Assembly (NCBI RefSeq): GCF_028554725.1
Contig: NC_071668.1
Location: forward strand, 18,827,501 to 18,891,500
DNA: 64,000 nt
Source: Zeugodacus cucurbitae
Taxonomy: Eukaryota; Arthropoda; Insecta; Diptera; Tephritidae
Reading direction: 5' to 3'
Shown here: positions 38,561 to 51,011 of the stretch, piece after piece
Layout: each line of letters starts with the position of its first letter
Numbering within the stretch: position 1 is the first letter of the stretch
The notes under the pieces: generated by a model
What the model was told of the DNA's origin: nothing
The model's database searches: none
The model's input: the letters and a program-made list of their open reading frames with translations, nothing else
Made by a program: the position numbers and the translations under genes

Positions 38561-40589
38561 ACCCGTTAGTAGAAGCTTAAAACTTTGGCGACTGACACAT
38601 TGAAGAATATGGAATATCTTCAAGTGTGACATCTGGCGTTAACTGTTGGTATTGATATAGCTGGTCTAAGTAGTCTTAAATAAAAGCAATAAGTCCTTGT
38701 AAGTGGTGGTATCTAAGAATTTTTAAGTATCATTTGGAAATAGAAGAAAGTATTTTGAGCTAAAGGCATAGGGCCGGAGAAATATGAGAGAACAAGAATG
38801 AAAATCTGGTATCTTTACTCTCAAGTTCTTGCATCTGAAGTTAAATAATATGAGCTTAAAATTTATGTTTAACTGTTGATCGAAGAAATTATGATTTCCT
38901 TACTAAACATAATGAAGCGTCTGTAAGACTGTATATCAATCGAAAACTTATTTGACTTGGGTCCTTCGGTTAAATAGTGTCTAAAGGTTGGCGCTTTTGA
39001 GAAAACTGTCTTGCAGCTTTTGATCTTCTTCCACAACTGTCTCTGAAGTTTAGAGCTTTTATGAAAACACTTCCGTAGGTTAGGCTATTCAGTCAAAAAT
39101 GTTTCTAGAGGACTTAGCTTACTGAGCTCGGAATTCAACGCGTTCTAATATATCCACATAGTCCACAATGTACGAGTAATTACTGAAGGAAAAGAAATCA
39201 AGAATTTGTAATTTGTGAATAAGGAAGAGGGTTCATATAACAAAAAATAATTATTAGAGACTTTGGATTCGAATAACAGAAATTTGAGTAATAAGACTGG
39301 GAGTGATAAAGCAGATCTATAAAGCACTCTATAAAGATTTGCTCGAGAAAGAAAACTTGATTGATGGTAGCAAGTTGAACAGAAATATGTACAGGTAAAC
39401 AAACACATTAAAGGGCGCTTTCATTGCTCTTACGATAGTTAGTTAATTGCAAGAATACTCATCAAAAGTATAGAGTTAACACCCAACTACAGTAATCCAC
39501 ATTTTCCTATTGGGTGATAACCTCGGGTCTATAAATGTTCTCCCAACATCTTTGGCGGTCTGACCACACAGTTCCAAAACACTAACAACCACAATGAGGC
39601 ACCCCTCTGCGCTACAGCAACAATGAAATCTAAAGACCAGTAAGCTGTACGCTTTCACCTCATTACATACGATCAGCATAACTGGCAGGCGATCAGCAGA
39701 GAAAACACCGTGATCTCATCAGCGCGATCAGCAAATCAGCTTGATGAGCAAAGATGAATTACTACGATGAATTTAATAAACTGTGCAATTTGTTGATATG
39801 CTGCACCACCAGCTAGCCATCCAGTCAACAGCCGACAGCGGCTAAATGATGGACCAAGCGCTGATGGATGGATGTTGGTCGCCGTGGATGGAGGTGTGGA
39901 TGGATTGCTGACTCGCTTAAGTACAGTAGACGTTTCCCACCGCCGAAGTGCATTTCACTGCTTCGAGTATATAGGAGGAAGCTTTGCACTTTTCAACCAT
40001 TGGAAGCTAAATTTAATTTGTGAACAGGTTTATCAAAAATTCATAAGTGAACAGACAAGACAGACAAGCGCGCGCACACCTCCGACAAATTTATGTATGT
40101 ACATCGGTATGTGCTCGTTGCAGGCTTCGCATCATGGCACTTCAAAGGTCTGTTGTGGTGTGGTGGTGCACTCGTTTAGTGGCGATGAAAAATTACCTCA
40201 TCACATGGAGTTTAAATTAAAAGTAGCCCATGGAAGAGCTGTGCGCATGCGCCGAAGTCTTTGTGTGTTCTCCGTACTTGAGTCTCGTTAGTACTTGGTA
40301 GGCCGTTGGTTTTTTCTCCTTTTATTCAATGATTTAATTAATTTGTAAATGAAAATGCGCAAATCATGTTTAGAGATTGACTGAAACAGAACACCCACCT
40401 CGAATTAACACAAAACTGGAAAATTGTTAATTAACCAAATGCGTGAAGCTTAGTTAAGTCTATGTGGAGCTTTATCTAATTAAAATAGATGAATAATGGC
40501 TGCGGATGGTGGAGATCAGTCAAATTTGTTATGCACATTCTTAATTTGTGCATGTTGTAAGATTCTTTTAGAGATAACATCGTTATCGC
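38561..40589. other. gene-free stretch, nothing recognised
   Basis: The 139-residue plus frame at 39872-40291 has no recognisable domain. The island at 39,460-40,400 is less AT-rich than its flanks. No RNA gene or transposon end was seen. Confidence 0.4.
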
Positions 40590-41060
40590 TAGCTTCGGAC
40601 TAGAGCGAGAGTGCCCTAGCAACATTGACACCGGAGTGGAAACGTTTGGGCAGTCCGGAGTCTACTTGCGCTTGAGCACTGGACACACTGTCTGAAGCGA
40701 CGTCTTTCTGGCCCAAAGTGGATCCGAAACGGTATTTACAGCTGTTGTCGCTTAGTAAGGTGTGCTTATTGGCTAGTGCCCGATAGGCACACATGCGGTG
40801 AGGCTAGATATCAAGTCAGACGGTAGTTGTCAAAGGTGTTTGGAGAAAGACGAAGAAGAATCATTCAAGAACTTCCTCCTTCAATGTCCAACACTCGCCA
40901 GACCTAGGTTAGAGCACCTCGGTAGGCATATCTTCGGCGAACCGAGCAAAGTGACTGGAATCGACGTCTGCCGACTTAAGAACTTTATTACAGAGTATAA
41001 GCATAATGATTCGTTAGGAGTTTTCCGAGTTCCACAATGGACAGTCGAATCTGTCTAAGA
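40590..41060 (+). mobile_element. LINE 3' fragment (C-terminal zinc knuckle)
   Basis: The region after the RNase H domain is legible: TLSEATSFWPKVDPKRYLQ and LLSLSKVCLLA, then MRLDIKSDGSCQRCLEKDEE, ESFKNFLLQCPTLARPRLEH and LGRHIFGEPSKVTGIDVCRL. This is the same layout as the fragment at 21,190-21,960. The His of the knuckle has become Asn (FKN rather than xEH), and a frameshift lies near 40,797. The RT and most of RNase H are absent. Confidence 0.7.
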
Positions 41061-41978
41061 GAGATTATATGTAGCTGCGAAGACCTACCCCTTAACCTAT
41101 CCTATCCTAAGATTCTACTAGATTAGGCCTCTAAGACTTCAAATAGAGAATAACTTTGCTTGGAAAAGCGCCGAAATTTATTTTCACCTCAATCGGATCT
41201 GCAGATGGAAAAATTCATGTGTTTTTTAGAAACTTAAAAGAACCTGGACTCAGCGGCACAATTATTCAAGCCGAAGCTGCGATGGGACTAAGTGAGAACT
41301 TAATTATCGGAAGCTCTAAAATATTAATTCAATCTAACTGAGCATTACATAAGAAATTTTGAAATTGCTAAACCTTAGAGAGAGGCGAATCCAACAAACA
41401 TCTAGCGAAAATCGAATATGCCGGAATATTAAAAGAACGAACCAGTATATCACTTAAATAAGCTTTTTGCATACTCTCTGGTGTAAAATTCATGATCATT
41501 GTATTATTTCCTTCGCCTATAAATTTTCTGACAGGAGAGTAGAGGTTAAACTTAATGAGTTGGGATACAAAATAAGAATTAAAGATCATTATTAATTCAA
41601 GTAAACACCCAGTAATGTCTTCTAAAAGCAATATGACTATAAATCTTAAACGCATAGGTTTTTGACCCCTGACCCTTGTGGATCCCTAAACGACGATTCA
41701 CTTATATATTCTATAGTTGTAAGTTTGGGCAATAACATACATATGTCTAGAAATGAGAGGAATCACTGTCTGTTCACTAAGCACAGTTTCTTGAACTACC
41801 TGGGTTCGAATAATTGTTCTATATACCTTTAAATTAGTTAGGTAGGCCTTTAAACATCCATTCAAATACTTTTCTATAAATTTGAAATGTCACACGGTTG
41901 ATGAAAAGTTATCAGCGACAAGATCAAGAAACATTTTTAGAAATCACGAAAAGATAATGTAATAATATAGTACAAAAA
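41061..41978. other. gene-free stretch, nothing recognised
   Basis: AT-rich DNA. The minus frame at 41368-41655 (95 residues) has no recognisable domain. Confidence 0.5.
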
Positions 41979-41980
41979 TA

Positions 41981-42577
41981 CGAGGGAGGTTTCAATAGTC
42001 ACTGAAGTTTTAGTAAAATGCTATTTTAGTTCAACATGATCAAACTAAAACTGTTCCCTTAAGGTTTATGAGAATTGTAATATATGTAGGGGTGTTTGCT
42101 GCAGTAAAGATATCTTCTTTCGATTAAAGTAACTTGTCTTCTTGAGTTATCAATTTTACAGTTAAACTTATATTTTAGAAGGATTTTATTACATTTTTAT
42201 ATCATAAAGAAAACATACATAATAAGTTCAAAGCATGTATGAGGGTTGCCACATTTTTTTCAAATATAGTAATAGAAACGAGTAAAATTAAAAAAAAAAA
42301 TGTGTTTGAAACATTTTTGAGAAGCGTTGCCACCTGCTTAGAAATTGTAATTCAAAGAATTTCAAATTGAAACCAAAAATTAATCCAATATTAATAGTAT
42401 GATCAAAATGAGAAACACTTGATGTGCTTCAACACATTTTAAGTGGGACTGCCACCCATCTAAATCGTAAAAACTGAAATTTTTTAGTAATAAATGACAA
42501 TTTTTCCGAAATTTTCGGATTAAAAATTTTTTTTGACGCCTAATTTAAAAACATACTGTTTTCTTAAACAACCCTCG
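41981..42577. mobile_element. MITE with mariner-style ends
   Basis: Flanked by TA (41,979-41,980 and 42,578-42,579). The left end is CGAGGGAGGTTT and the right end, inverted, is CGAGGGTTGTTT. The 597-bp body encodes no transposase. TA targets and CGAGGG termini fit nonautonomous relatives of mariner elements. The inverted ends are short, so chance is not excluded. Confidence 0.5.
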
Positions 42578-42579
42578 TA

Positions 42580-44051
42580 CAAAGTAAAGTATGTAAGTAA
42601 ACATGTACTTGATGAACAAGATTGCTTCCTAGTTGCACTATCACCGTGTTTCAAACAATTCGAGCTGATAATTATTGGTAATAATCGAACTACATGAGAA
42701 ATGTACATATCAACAGGGGTTGAAAGATAGCATAATTAAAATTCAAACAAGTGTAAGAGAAGTCATAGACACACTTTGTTACGGCAACATGTTTAGCAAT
42801 CAATGTCATCAATGATTTGACAAGGCAAATAGAACTTTCAATTAACATAGATACCGGTGTAATTGCGAAAAGAGTATAATATTATAAAGAATAGTATTCA
42901 TTCCAATGACGGAAGGTACAGAGCAAAATTTAGTAGCATGTACAAAAATACTGATAAGCATGCATACATATGTTCATACATATATACATAAAAAAAAATA
43001 ATTAATAGTTTATTCATGTTATTCTATTTTTCATAATAAATTTCAATTATTAAATTTTAATCTTAACACCAAAGATTTATACTTTTATGAATCTACAACG
43101 GAATTGAATTATTTCCCTTACAACTTTGTATGTGTAAAAGTATTTGAATGCCATAAAACCAGAAGCTCTCTGCTTTACGCTCTCTTAGGCGATAAGTCAG
43201 TCGCTTAGCTCCGCCCATTTTTGTGGAGAGGGTGTGTACTCATTCTCTAGCGGTTTATCAAGTACGCAGCAATAGCACACATACTTACACATATAGATAT
43301 ATACATATGCACGAATATATCAATTTATGTATATGAGAAAATTAATTAATTCGATTTTAGTGTGAAAAATAATAATAATTACTGAGTTAAATTTATGAAG
43401 ATAATTGAAAAATTTTAATATTAAATTTTATTTTATTTATCTTTTGTATTAGTATGCCTTTACTCACACAGTCTTAGTTTGAGACTAATGGCCTCTTTCC
43501 ATAAATTTTTATGAAACTACATTTTTGATGACACCACCCAAAAACCAATCTCGCGTATCTAGATAATGGAAAGGGGAGGCGCTATATATTGCCCGGATCA
43601 GATTATTGGAATTAAAAATATTATTTCTAATTTAAAAGTGTCACCAGGGATAATTACAAAGAGTGTGTCATTATAAACAGAGAGATAGCTTGACATTTCA
43701 GAGGGCTTAATTATCTACTTTGATCATCAAGACAAAGTACCACTGAGGAAAGAACTAATCAATTTGTAGGATGTAGCAGTTTTTCGCAGCAAATAGTTTC
43801 TGATATGCTTGTAGTCAAATTTTATTTATGTAGATGGGTACCGAATCATATATCATCCGATATGTAGTATGTCTAAGCCAACCAGAGTAATAGAAATAAT
43901 TATTTTGGGTTTTTAGGGCTAAATTAATGTGAGGACCAAATTCAACTTTTTTGTTCATTAAATTACATAAAGATTTTTACAAATATTGACAAATTTAGTT
44001 AATTTTTCATGAAACGTGCCTCATCTTCATTTCTACGGATATATCTTAATA
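42580..44051. other. gene-free stretch, nothing recognised
   Basis: AT-rich intergenic DNA with no exon or transposon end that I can support. Confidence 0.5.
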
Positions 44052-45153
44052 TTAGGTTGGCAAATATCTCCCTTTCGCCTGTTTGTCTTTTGAATTTCGC
44101 GGCTATGTATAAAGCGCTACAGAGCTCGTATCTGGCAATACTATACATCTTTGAAAGGTCTTGACATAACCTACAAAACGACGCTATGTATGATTAGCTA
44201 TGATATTGTGTTCAACAGTTATAGACGTGTAAACATGGAGTCCGTTATTCGCGCTATTTTAAAATTTTCCATCGTTAAAGGCAAATCCGCTAGAGAAACG
44301 TTCCGTGATATTAATGGTGTTTTGGGGGATGAACACTTCGAACTGCGGAGGAATGGTTTCGACGATTCAGACGGGTGAAAACGACACCATGAATAAGCCA
44401 GCCGGAGGAAGATCTGTGACGACGAATACCGATCAAATCATGGAAAACATCGAGTTAGATTAGGTATGTGGCATCTCGTGACATCGCCCAGGAGATGGGA
44501 CTTAGTCACCAAACCATTTAAACTATCCGCAGAAGGTTGGTTACACAAATAAGACTGATGTTTGAGTGCCGCATGATTTGACGCAAAAAAAACCTTTTGG
44601 ACCGAATCAACGCCTGCGATATGCTACTGAAACGGAATGTACTCGACCCATTTTTGAAGCGGATGGTAACTGGCGACAAAAATTTATCACATACGTCAAT
44701 TTCAAGCGAAAACGGTCGTGGACAGTGAATCGCCCCAAACAGTGGCCAAGCCGGAATTGACGGCCAGGAATGTTTTGCTGTGTATTTTTTTGGGATTGGA
44801 TTGAGCGAACTGCAAACAACTGTACCGCTTGAAGTAGGCGATCGACCAGAAGCGTTCAGAATTGGTCAACAGGAAGGGTGTAGTGTTCCACCAGGATAAC
44901 GCCGCACCACACACTTCATTGATGACTTGTCAGAAGCTGCGGGAGCTTGGATGGAGGTTTTATCGTATCCACCATATATCCCGGAGATAGCGCCAAGCGC
45001 CTTGGTGGTGAAAAGTTGAACTCAATAGAGACTTGTTAAAATTGGCTGTCCGAGTTCTTCGCAAATAAGGAGAGGGGTATTATGAAGTTGCTGTCTAGAT
45101 GGAAACAGATTATCGAACGAAACGGCGCAAAGTACCGATATTTGCCAACCTAA
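44052..45153 (+). mobile_element. mariner (cecropia/Hsmar1-like), both ends intact, transposase dead
   Basis: The element begins TTAGGTTGGCAAATATC and ends with its exact inverse, flanked by TA on each side (44,050-44,051 and 45,154-45,155). The transposase starts near 44,236 with MESVIRAILKFSIVKGKSAR and ETFRDINGVLGDE. It then continues across frameshifts with MLLKRNVLDPFLKRMVTGD, VNRKGVVFHQDNAAPHTSL and KLRELGW. A deletion after the HHISR stretch near 44,975 removes the third catalytic Asp region. At 1,102 bp it is somewhat shorter than a typical 1.3-kb mariner. It is the best preserved of the cecropia-type copies here. Confidence 0.85.
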
Positions 45154-45155
45154 TA

Positions 45156-46404
45156 TTTTCTACTATATATGTATATCCAATGTGTTACCCAATTTTTGCA
45201 GCAGAAACTCTAATGGCTTATAATATACGTAAACATAACCCAGAAGCAGGGTACATCCACTTTTCAAAACTGTCAAACCCATTCATGCCCCTGGTCCCAG
45301 TGAGCTCCTGTGTCGAATTTGTGTTGCTCACTTTAGCTTGCACTGTCTTCGGAGTTATATCTGTTAAAATTATTTTGCACTAACTCGTTTTGGAGTCATA
45401 ACAATGGTCCTGTTCCGACCATTTACGAGAGCCAAACTTACCATTTGTATTAATAATAGGTTTTGTTAAAATAGCTCTGCCCGCGTAAGAGTTTATAAAC
45501 GGTCTCGAAATTCGCTTCGTCGTTCTAAGCATTTCGAGGTACATAACCTATATATACCGTAATTAATTCTGAACAATTGTTGTTTAAAATATTATAATTT
45601 TGCACCTCTTGTAATCTTACAATATTTTTCGAGATTTTTACTCAAAATTGATAAACAGTTAAAATACAAAAAGCTAAAAGCTTTAAGAATTCACTGCCAT
45701 GCATACAACATAAATACACCATAACACAAATCGGGCGATGATACTAGGGCCTGATTTCGAAGTTTATATCAGAAGAAAGCTAATAAAAATATAAAAACGA
45801 TGATTGGATAATTACAAAAATTCTATAAGGTAAACAATCTCTTTAAATTTATTAAACCTCTTACCTTATTTATGAATATTTTAGACCGCTGCTTAATTTA
45901 GTGCATTACCAAATTGCTTAGTTTATGAAAAACCAAGAAGAATTGCTAATTGACTCAATTAAGAGTTAATTGAAAAACCTATTATCTAAAAATTGACACT
46001 CGTTGCCATACTTTTACGTTTTATAAAAATAAAAACAACAAAAAGACACTATAATTACCCTTTTTACAACTCCCATAAACCAGCAAGAGCATAAAAGAGC
46101 TAAATGAGAAAATTTTCAATTCTAGGTACCGAATCAAATAATTGAAAAACTCTTAAGAAATTAACGAAAAAGCACAAAAGCTAATTGAAAAACGTTTAAG
46201 TGATACAAACAACGGTGCAAAAAGTGATAAAGAAAGGCACAAAGTAAAAAACAAATTGCTTTTCATTTAACTGTTTTTCGCATATGAAAGCCCAAGTACA
46301 GTAATGAACCTGTTTTACACGCCCATAAATATAAAAAGAGACCGAACAACTGCCAAAGTAGCCAAAGCAATAACTGTTTAAGCTACTTAAAAGTAGAAAT
46401 GCCA
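45156..46404. other. gene-free stretch downstream of mio
   Basis: The 94-residue plus frame that spans the mariner 3' end (45099-45383) is not recognisable as a protein. The rest is AT-rich. Sequences near 46,405-46,750 are probably the 3' untranslated region of mio. Confidence 0.5.
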
Positions 46405-46410
46405 TTTATT
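46405..46410 (-). terminator. candidate mio poly(A) signal AATAAA
   Basis: TTTATT on the plus strand reads AATAAA on the minus strand about 340 bp past the mio stop codon. It is a plausible, untested cleavage signal. The motif is frequent in AT-rich DNA. Confidence 0.35.
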
Positions 46411-46750
46411 CAATTTTTTACGGTAATTTGTCTTTAAAGTACTTTAAAGTACCGCATATTTTACTTAATTGTAAAACAAGGTTAAAGGAACTGTAATATA
46501 ATGAAGAAGGCGCTTGTGAGGAAGGAGTATGTAAAATGATATTTTTTTAAAACGCGTGAATACAATGAAATGAGCTGGGGTTGAAGTGAGAAGTGAGGAG
46601 ATGTATGAGTGAAGAGGTTAGGTTATGATGTTTTGAGTGTTTTTGTTCAAAAACTGAAAAGCGTTTACTTTACATATACATATCAACTTAAAACTAATTA
46701 AAGAATTCATTAAGTTTCGTTAATATTTAGTTTAAACTCATTGTTTAAAG

Positions 46751-49700
46751 CTACGAATAGTCGGGTATGTCATTGGGTATGGTGCCGTCCATGTCAAAGC
46801 AACGACAAGTACAGGAGCTCACCGGGCACTCGGAGTTTTGTCTGCGCAATATATATTTATATATACAATATATAGAGGAAACGATTCAATATAGAAAGAA
46901 ATTACAAAAAGCTGACTTACTTGAACCACTGCATCATGTGTTCGGTGTGACCGCCATGACGGCAGGTTTGACACCAAGAGAACCATTTGGAGAACGGTTT
47001 CGACTGCCAGCCAAGGCTTTCATGCGCCGCATCGCTGGGTAGCGTTATATTAAGCGTGGTACCCATGTGTAGTAAGCAAAGAGAACAGCGTGGAAGCGGC
47101 TTACGGCAACTGGGGCAGCTAGAGAGCTGTGTTAAAACAAAAACAACAATATATAATACTAAAGTGTATGTTTTATTTGATATTTCCAACTTACCTTATT
47201 GACATTCGAAGAAGCGCTGCGCATGCGCGCATCCTCCTGCAAAGCATTTGAGACCGATTTACCACAAAAGTTGCATGAGAGATAGACACTGCGTGTAGCA
47301 CGTTTGCCAGTGCGCAAATTTTCAATTTTTATATCCAATTCAGCGCGTTTCTCCCACAAGCCCCAAGAGTTCAAGTCGTCCAAATAACTAGTAAAATTAC
47401 TTTTAATACAAAAATGTATACAATAACAACAAATTTACCTGCTAATCCAGTACTGTATGCGATTATCGGTAAAGTGCTCGCGATGAAAGTAATTTACCGC
47501 TATAAGCGCAACACTTTGCACATCAGAGGTGCCATCCAAGTAAGCTTGTAATATATTTATGCCATCTAGCGATTCACCAGTGAGCAGCAAGCCATTTAAG
47601 TCACCATTTTCAATCGATTTCTGTATCAACTGTTTCACATAGTCGGACAATTTGCTCTCCGACAAGTATTTGCAAGCGAAAGCCACACGATCGGCGAGCG
47701 AAATGCCGTCTTCGGTCTGCAGAAGTAAAATATTTTTTATAATTTTTATTTGAGATTTCAATTTTTCAACTTTCTTTCAATTCAACATACCAACACCGCA
47801 TCGAAATTATCATTTTCGGTGGTGAGAAATGAGAAAATCGCACGTAAATGCGCATCCTGTATTTGTTTATTCGCATTCGAGCGTTGATTGCGCCAAGTGG
47901 AATTGCAACGATCCGCATTGAAGCTGGAGAGCGCAATCGCCGCTATGCGAAACATGCTTGCATCATGTGGATCCTTGGAGTTGCGTGAGAGATCAGCCGC
48001 TTTTGAGAGTATATCACAAGCGAAGACGATTTTTAAATGAAAAACGCAGATCATCGCGGCACGACTGAATTCCTGCAAGGAAATTGAAAGTGAAATGCGT
48101 TTTATGATGCTTTACAACAACAACTACAACAACCTTACTAACCTTATTTTCGCACAAACTATTCACGAAACGCTCCAGATCCTGTTCGAAAACCCAGCCA
48201 CAAAGCTTGAGAGCAATATCACGTTGTTCACTTCTACAAAAACAATAACAAGCATTTTGCAATTGAAATCAGTTAAAAAATGCATAAAAAAACAACAACT
48301 CACCTATAGCACACCAAATTATTTGAATTGATAAAATCCGGCCATTGCAACGCATGCGACTCTATGCGTGACGATGCCATTAACGCCTCAGATGTGTGTC
48401 CCAAATTAATGCCCAATACACTTTTAAGACCCGTTAAACGCTCTTCTCTATATAAATTACCCAGCGTGAGCCAAACGCTCTTTAAATAAGGCGTTAACGG
48501 TAAACTATCCACATGCATATCAGTTTTGAGCCCATAATCGCTCAAAGCACGCTGATAGGTTTCCTCAACTAAATCTTCTTTGGATAAACTATGATCAAGT
48601 ATTTCAAAATTAAGAGCCGAATTCATTAGCGATGTTGAGGTTAAAGACGAAGTGCTCTGACTGCTATTTTGACGTGTCGGCGAATTGGCGATAGCCAATG
48701 GACGCTGTGGTAGAAGTGGTAATTTCTTATGATTGCTATAAGTGGTGAGTAGGGAGAGCGGTAAGCGAATTTCCAAAATGTTGCCTAGTAAATAATAATA
48801 CAAATTTATTTAATAAAGCATAAAAAAATGCTCACGAGCATACAAACCTTGCTCCGATAATAGCAAAGCGCGTTCGTAATCCGTATTGTGCCATGAAAGT
48901 GAGGTTAGTGTAGGTGGTTTATTTGATGTGTAGTATTTGGGTTGGAATGGCTGCAATTGACGCTTGACGTGGTACACCTCACGACTGCTCTCCGCGTCAA
49001 CACTGCGTATGTCATAGAGTGTAATGAAGGGTGACTCACGTTGTAGCGAGGTAAGTAAGCTGGTGCTGCAAGAATAAAAAATGACAAATTCAGCTAAGCA
49101 AAAATATAAATAAACATTCCCCGTACCGTGTTGGACACCAGCTGAGTTGTAAATGATTTTTGCCGGATTGTATAATCTTTAGTGGATGATCGAGCACGCG
49201 CAAGTCCCATAAAGTAATCACAGAGTCCAAATAGGAGCAAAGATAATTGCCATTTGGCGCTACAGCTAGACCATGCACCATTTTCGTTTGTATAGACTGA
49301 CAAGTGGTGTTGCCCTCTGGAATATAAATTTATCTTAATAACTTTTCTGCTCAATTCCAATAAAATATTTGCAAAACTTACGCTTCAAATCGAAAAGCTT
49401 GATTTGTTTCTGACTCATACCGGCAATGAGTACGCGATGATTTTTGTCCCAACACATAGAGTGTGCAGATTCGGAGTGACCAAAGAAGCTAACTACATAT
49501 AAAAAATATGCAAAAGAAAGCAGGAATATTGTTAATTTTGTATATTTTTTCAACTAACCTCACTTAAATCATACAATTGTATACTTTGCCACAAATTTGT
49601 ACAAACTTACCAGAATCCTTGGGCACACCACGTTCAATATCCCAAATTGTGATGCATGAGTCTGAGCGATGACGATCGTGCCCTATGGCCAATACATTGT

Positions 49701-50227
49701 GGTCCAACTCATTCCAAGCTAGACAAAGGCACATGCGTTGCTGGCGTGGTGCTACAAAAGATTGATAATTATATTATCTTCTTTATTAAACTGCTTTAAA
49801 ACTATTTTCACAACTCACTGAACTCCCAGCTGTTGTCGACAGTTTCATGAAAATCACATATGCCCACTTTGCCATCACCCAAGCCGACAGCGATAATGGG
49901 ACGATTCTTGTGGTATGAGGGCTGTACACAACGTGCATATTGGTAACGTGTTTCGGTGGCCAAAAAATTGGCGGAAATGTTCGGTAAAGCACCTGTGGTG
50001 TAAAAATAAGTGATTATTTCCAATAAATAACTTTAAATATGTGCCAATTTAAAAGTAGCGCCTTTGCGACGCCATTTATATTTTACTTTCCAATGCGTCT
50101 GCTACTTACTGCGTCGATTATCATCGTGTTGTGTGCGCTCGTAGAGTTTTATTTCTTGTCCCCATGTTACAAACTTGTCTGGAAATTGTGGAAACCAACT
50201 TAATCCATGAATTGTGCCACTCATCAT
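46751..50227 (-). CDS. mio: GATOR2 subunit Mio (MIOS orthologue), complete, 13 exons
   Basis: Mio/MIOS is part of GATOR2, which relieves GATOR1 inhibition of TORC1 at the lysosome when amino acids are present; in flies it is needed for oocyte fate. Exons, high to low: 50227-50110, 49992-49819, 49751-49611, 49492-49382, 49316-49127, 49065-48848, 48784-48304, 48233-48143, 48072-47791, 47716-47439, 47387-47195, 47126-46921 and 46841-46751. They join in frame to 857 residues, close to other Mio proteins. The start, MMSGTIHGLSWFPQFPDKFV, has two possible Met codons. WD-like strands end in ITIWDIERG (about 138), IKLFDLK, ITLWDLR and ITLYDIR. A Ser/Thr-rich linker (about 350-370) precedes a helical region. 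CNFCGK (733), CPSCRKPLPRCSLC (763-776), WCQTCRHGGH (810-819) and CPVSSCTCRC (833-842) form the C-terminal zinc domain. The donors of exons 5 (GTACGG) and 6 (GTTTGT) are weak. Confidence 0.95.
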
Positions 50228-50525
50228 AACTTTAGCGTGCGTCTTTAATTTCTAATTGTTTACGAAAATTTTTCTTATCAGCGAATCAGCTGTGTGGTGC
50301 TACCTGAGAAAGTATAAAATTTAATACTAATGTTGCCATATGACTTCAATAGTTGTAATCGTTTTGTGGATGCTAAACTGTAACCAAAAGGTTGGATTGG
50401 TTTTTGTCTTCAAGAAATAATTGAAGAAAAACTTGTATTATCAGAAGAAAATCTCTCAATCACAGGGTGTTTTAGTTAAGTTCCACATCCAACCAACAAA
50501 ATCCACATTTATAGTTGGCTATTGT

Positions 50526-50540
50526 CCGCCAGGTGGCAGC
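50526..50540 (+). promoter_or_regulatory. CTCF-like motif between mio and a divergent exon
   Basis: CCGCCAGGTGGCAGC is close to the CTCF core, which has the form CCxxxAGGTGGCGC; it reads CAGC where the core has CGC. It lies about 300 bp upstream of the mio start codon and about 50 bp before the candidate start of the plus-strand exon. Occupancy cannot be judged from sequence. Confidence 0.4.
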
Positions 50541-50591
50541 TCTTTACTTTCGCCATGTATAACGGAAATAGCGGGATAATCAGTTCATGTC

Positions 50592-51011
50592 AGTTCGTGG
50601 GTGGAATTTTTCATAAATTGTGAAAAAGTATTGTTAGTGATTTAAAAAATGTGAAAATTGTAGTTTTTTTAAGTGAATAAAGTAGAAAAAAGTTTAGAAT
50701 GTGTGTGTGTTATGAAAATTAAGTGCAAGTGCGAAGTGAGAAGTGGAAAGTGCAGTGTTTGCCAAGTCATTAGAAATTAGTAGCAAGGCTTCTGTTGCAT
50801 ACCGGTTGTCTCTTGTTTATAATCATTTGTTTTTATATTTCTGTTAATAATAATTGCTTATAATAGTGCATAGTGCCGTAAATTATAGAAAAATAGTAAT
50901 TCCCTGAGAAAAGTGTCTGCCATCGGCTCCGTGAATCGAGTCTTCCGCGAGTGTTTTGTTTTGTTGTTGTGTTGTGTCAGTATATTGTTGTCTTATATTT
51001 GTATAACTAAG
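50592..51011 (+). other. candidate noncoding first exon, divergent from mio
   Basis: Two Inr-like TCAGTTC motifs lie at 50,580 and 50,590. About 420 bp of sequence follows that looks like a fly 5' untranslated region (AAGTGAAAA, AGTGCAAGTGCGAAG and TTGTTGTTG runs). It ends in a strong donor, AAG then GTGAGTAA, at 51,011-51,012. No long open frame lies inside. The downstream coding exons are not identifiable in the window, and the gene could extend past it. This is inference from signals only; an isolated donor match is possible by chance. Confidence 0.4.

Noticed and set aside
39872..40291. 139-residue plus frame
   Set aside because: No domain, and the sequence lies in an island that looks noncoding.
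41797..41813. GGGTTCGAATAATTG as a tRNA T-arm
   Set aside because: No matching acceptor, D-arm or anticodon arm at the right distances.
45099..45383. 94-residue plus frame after the mariner
   Set aside because: Its first residues are the mariner 3' end and the rest matches nothing I recognise. It may be an exon of something, but no evidence supports it.
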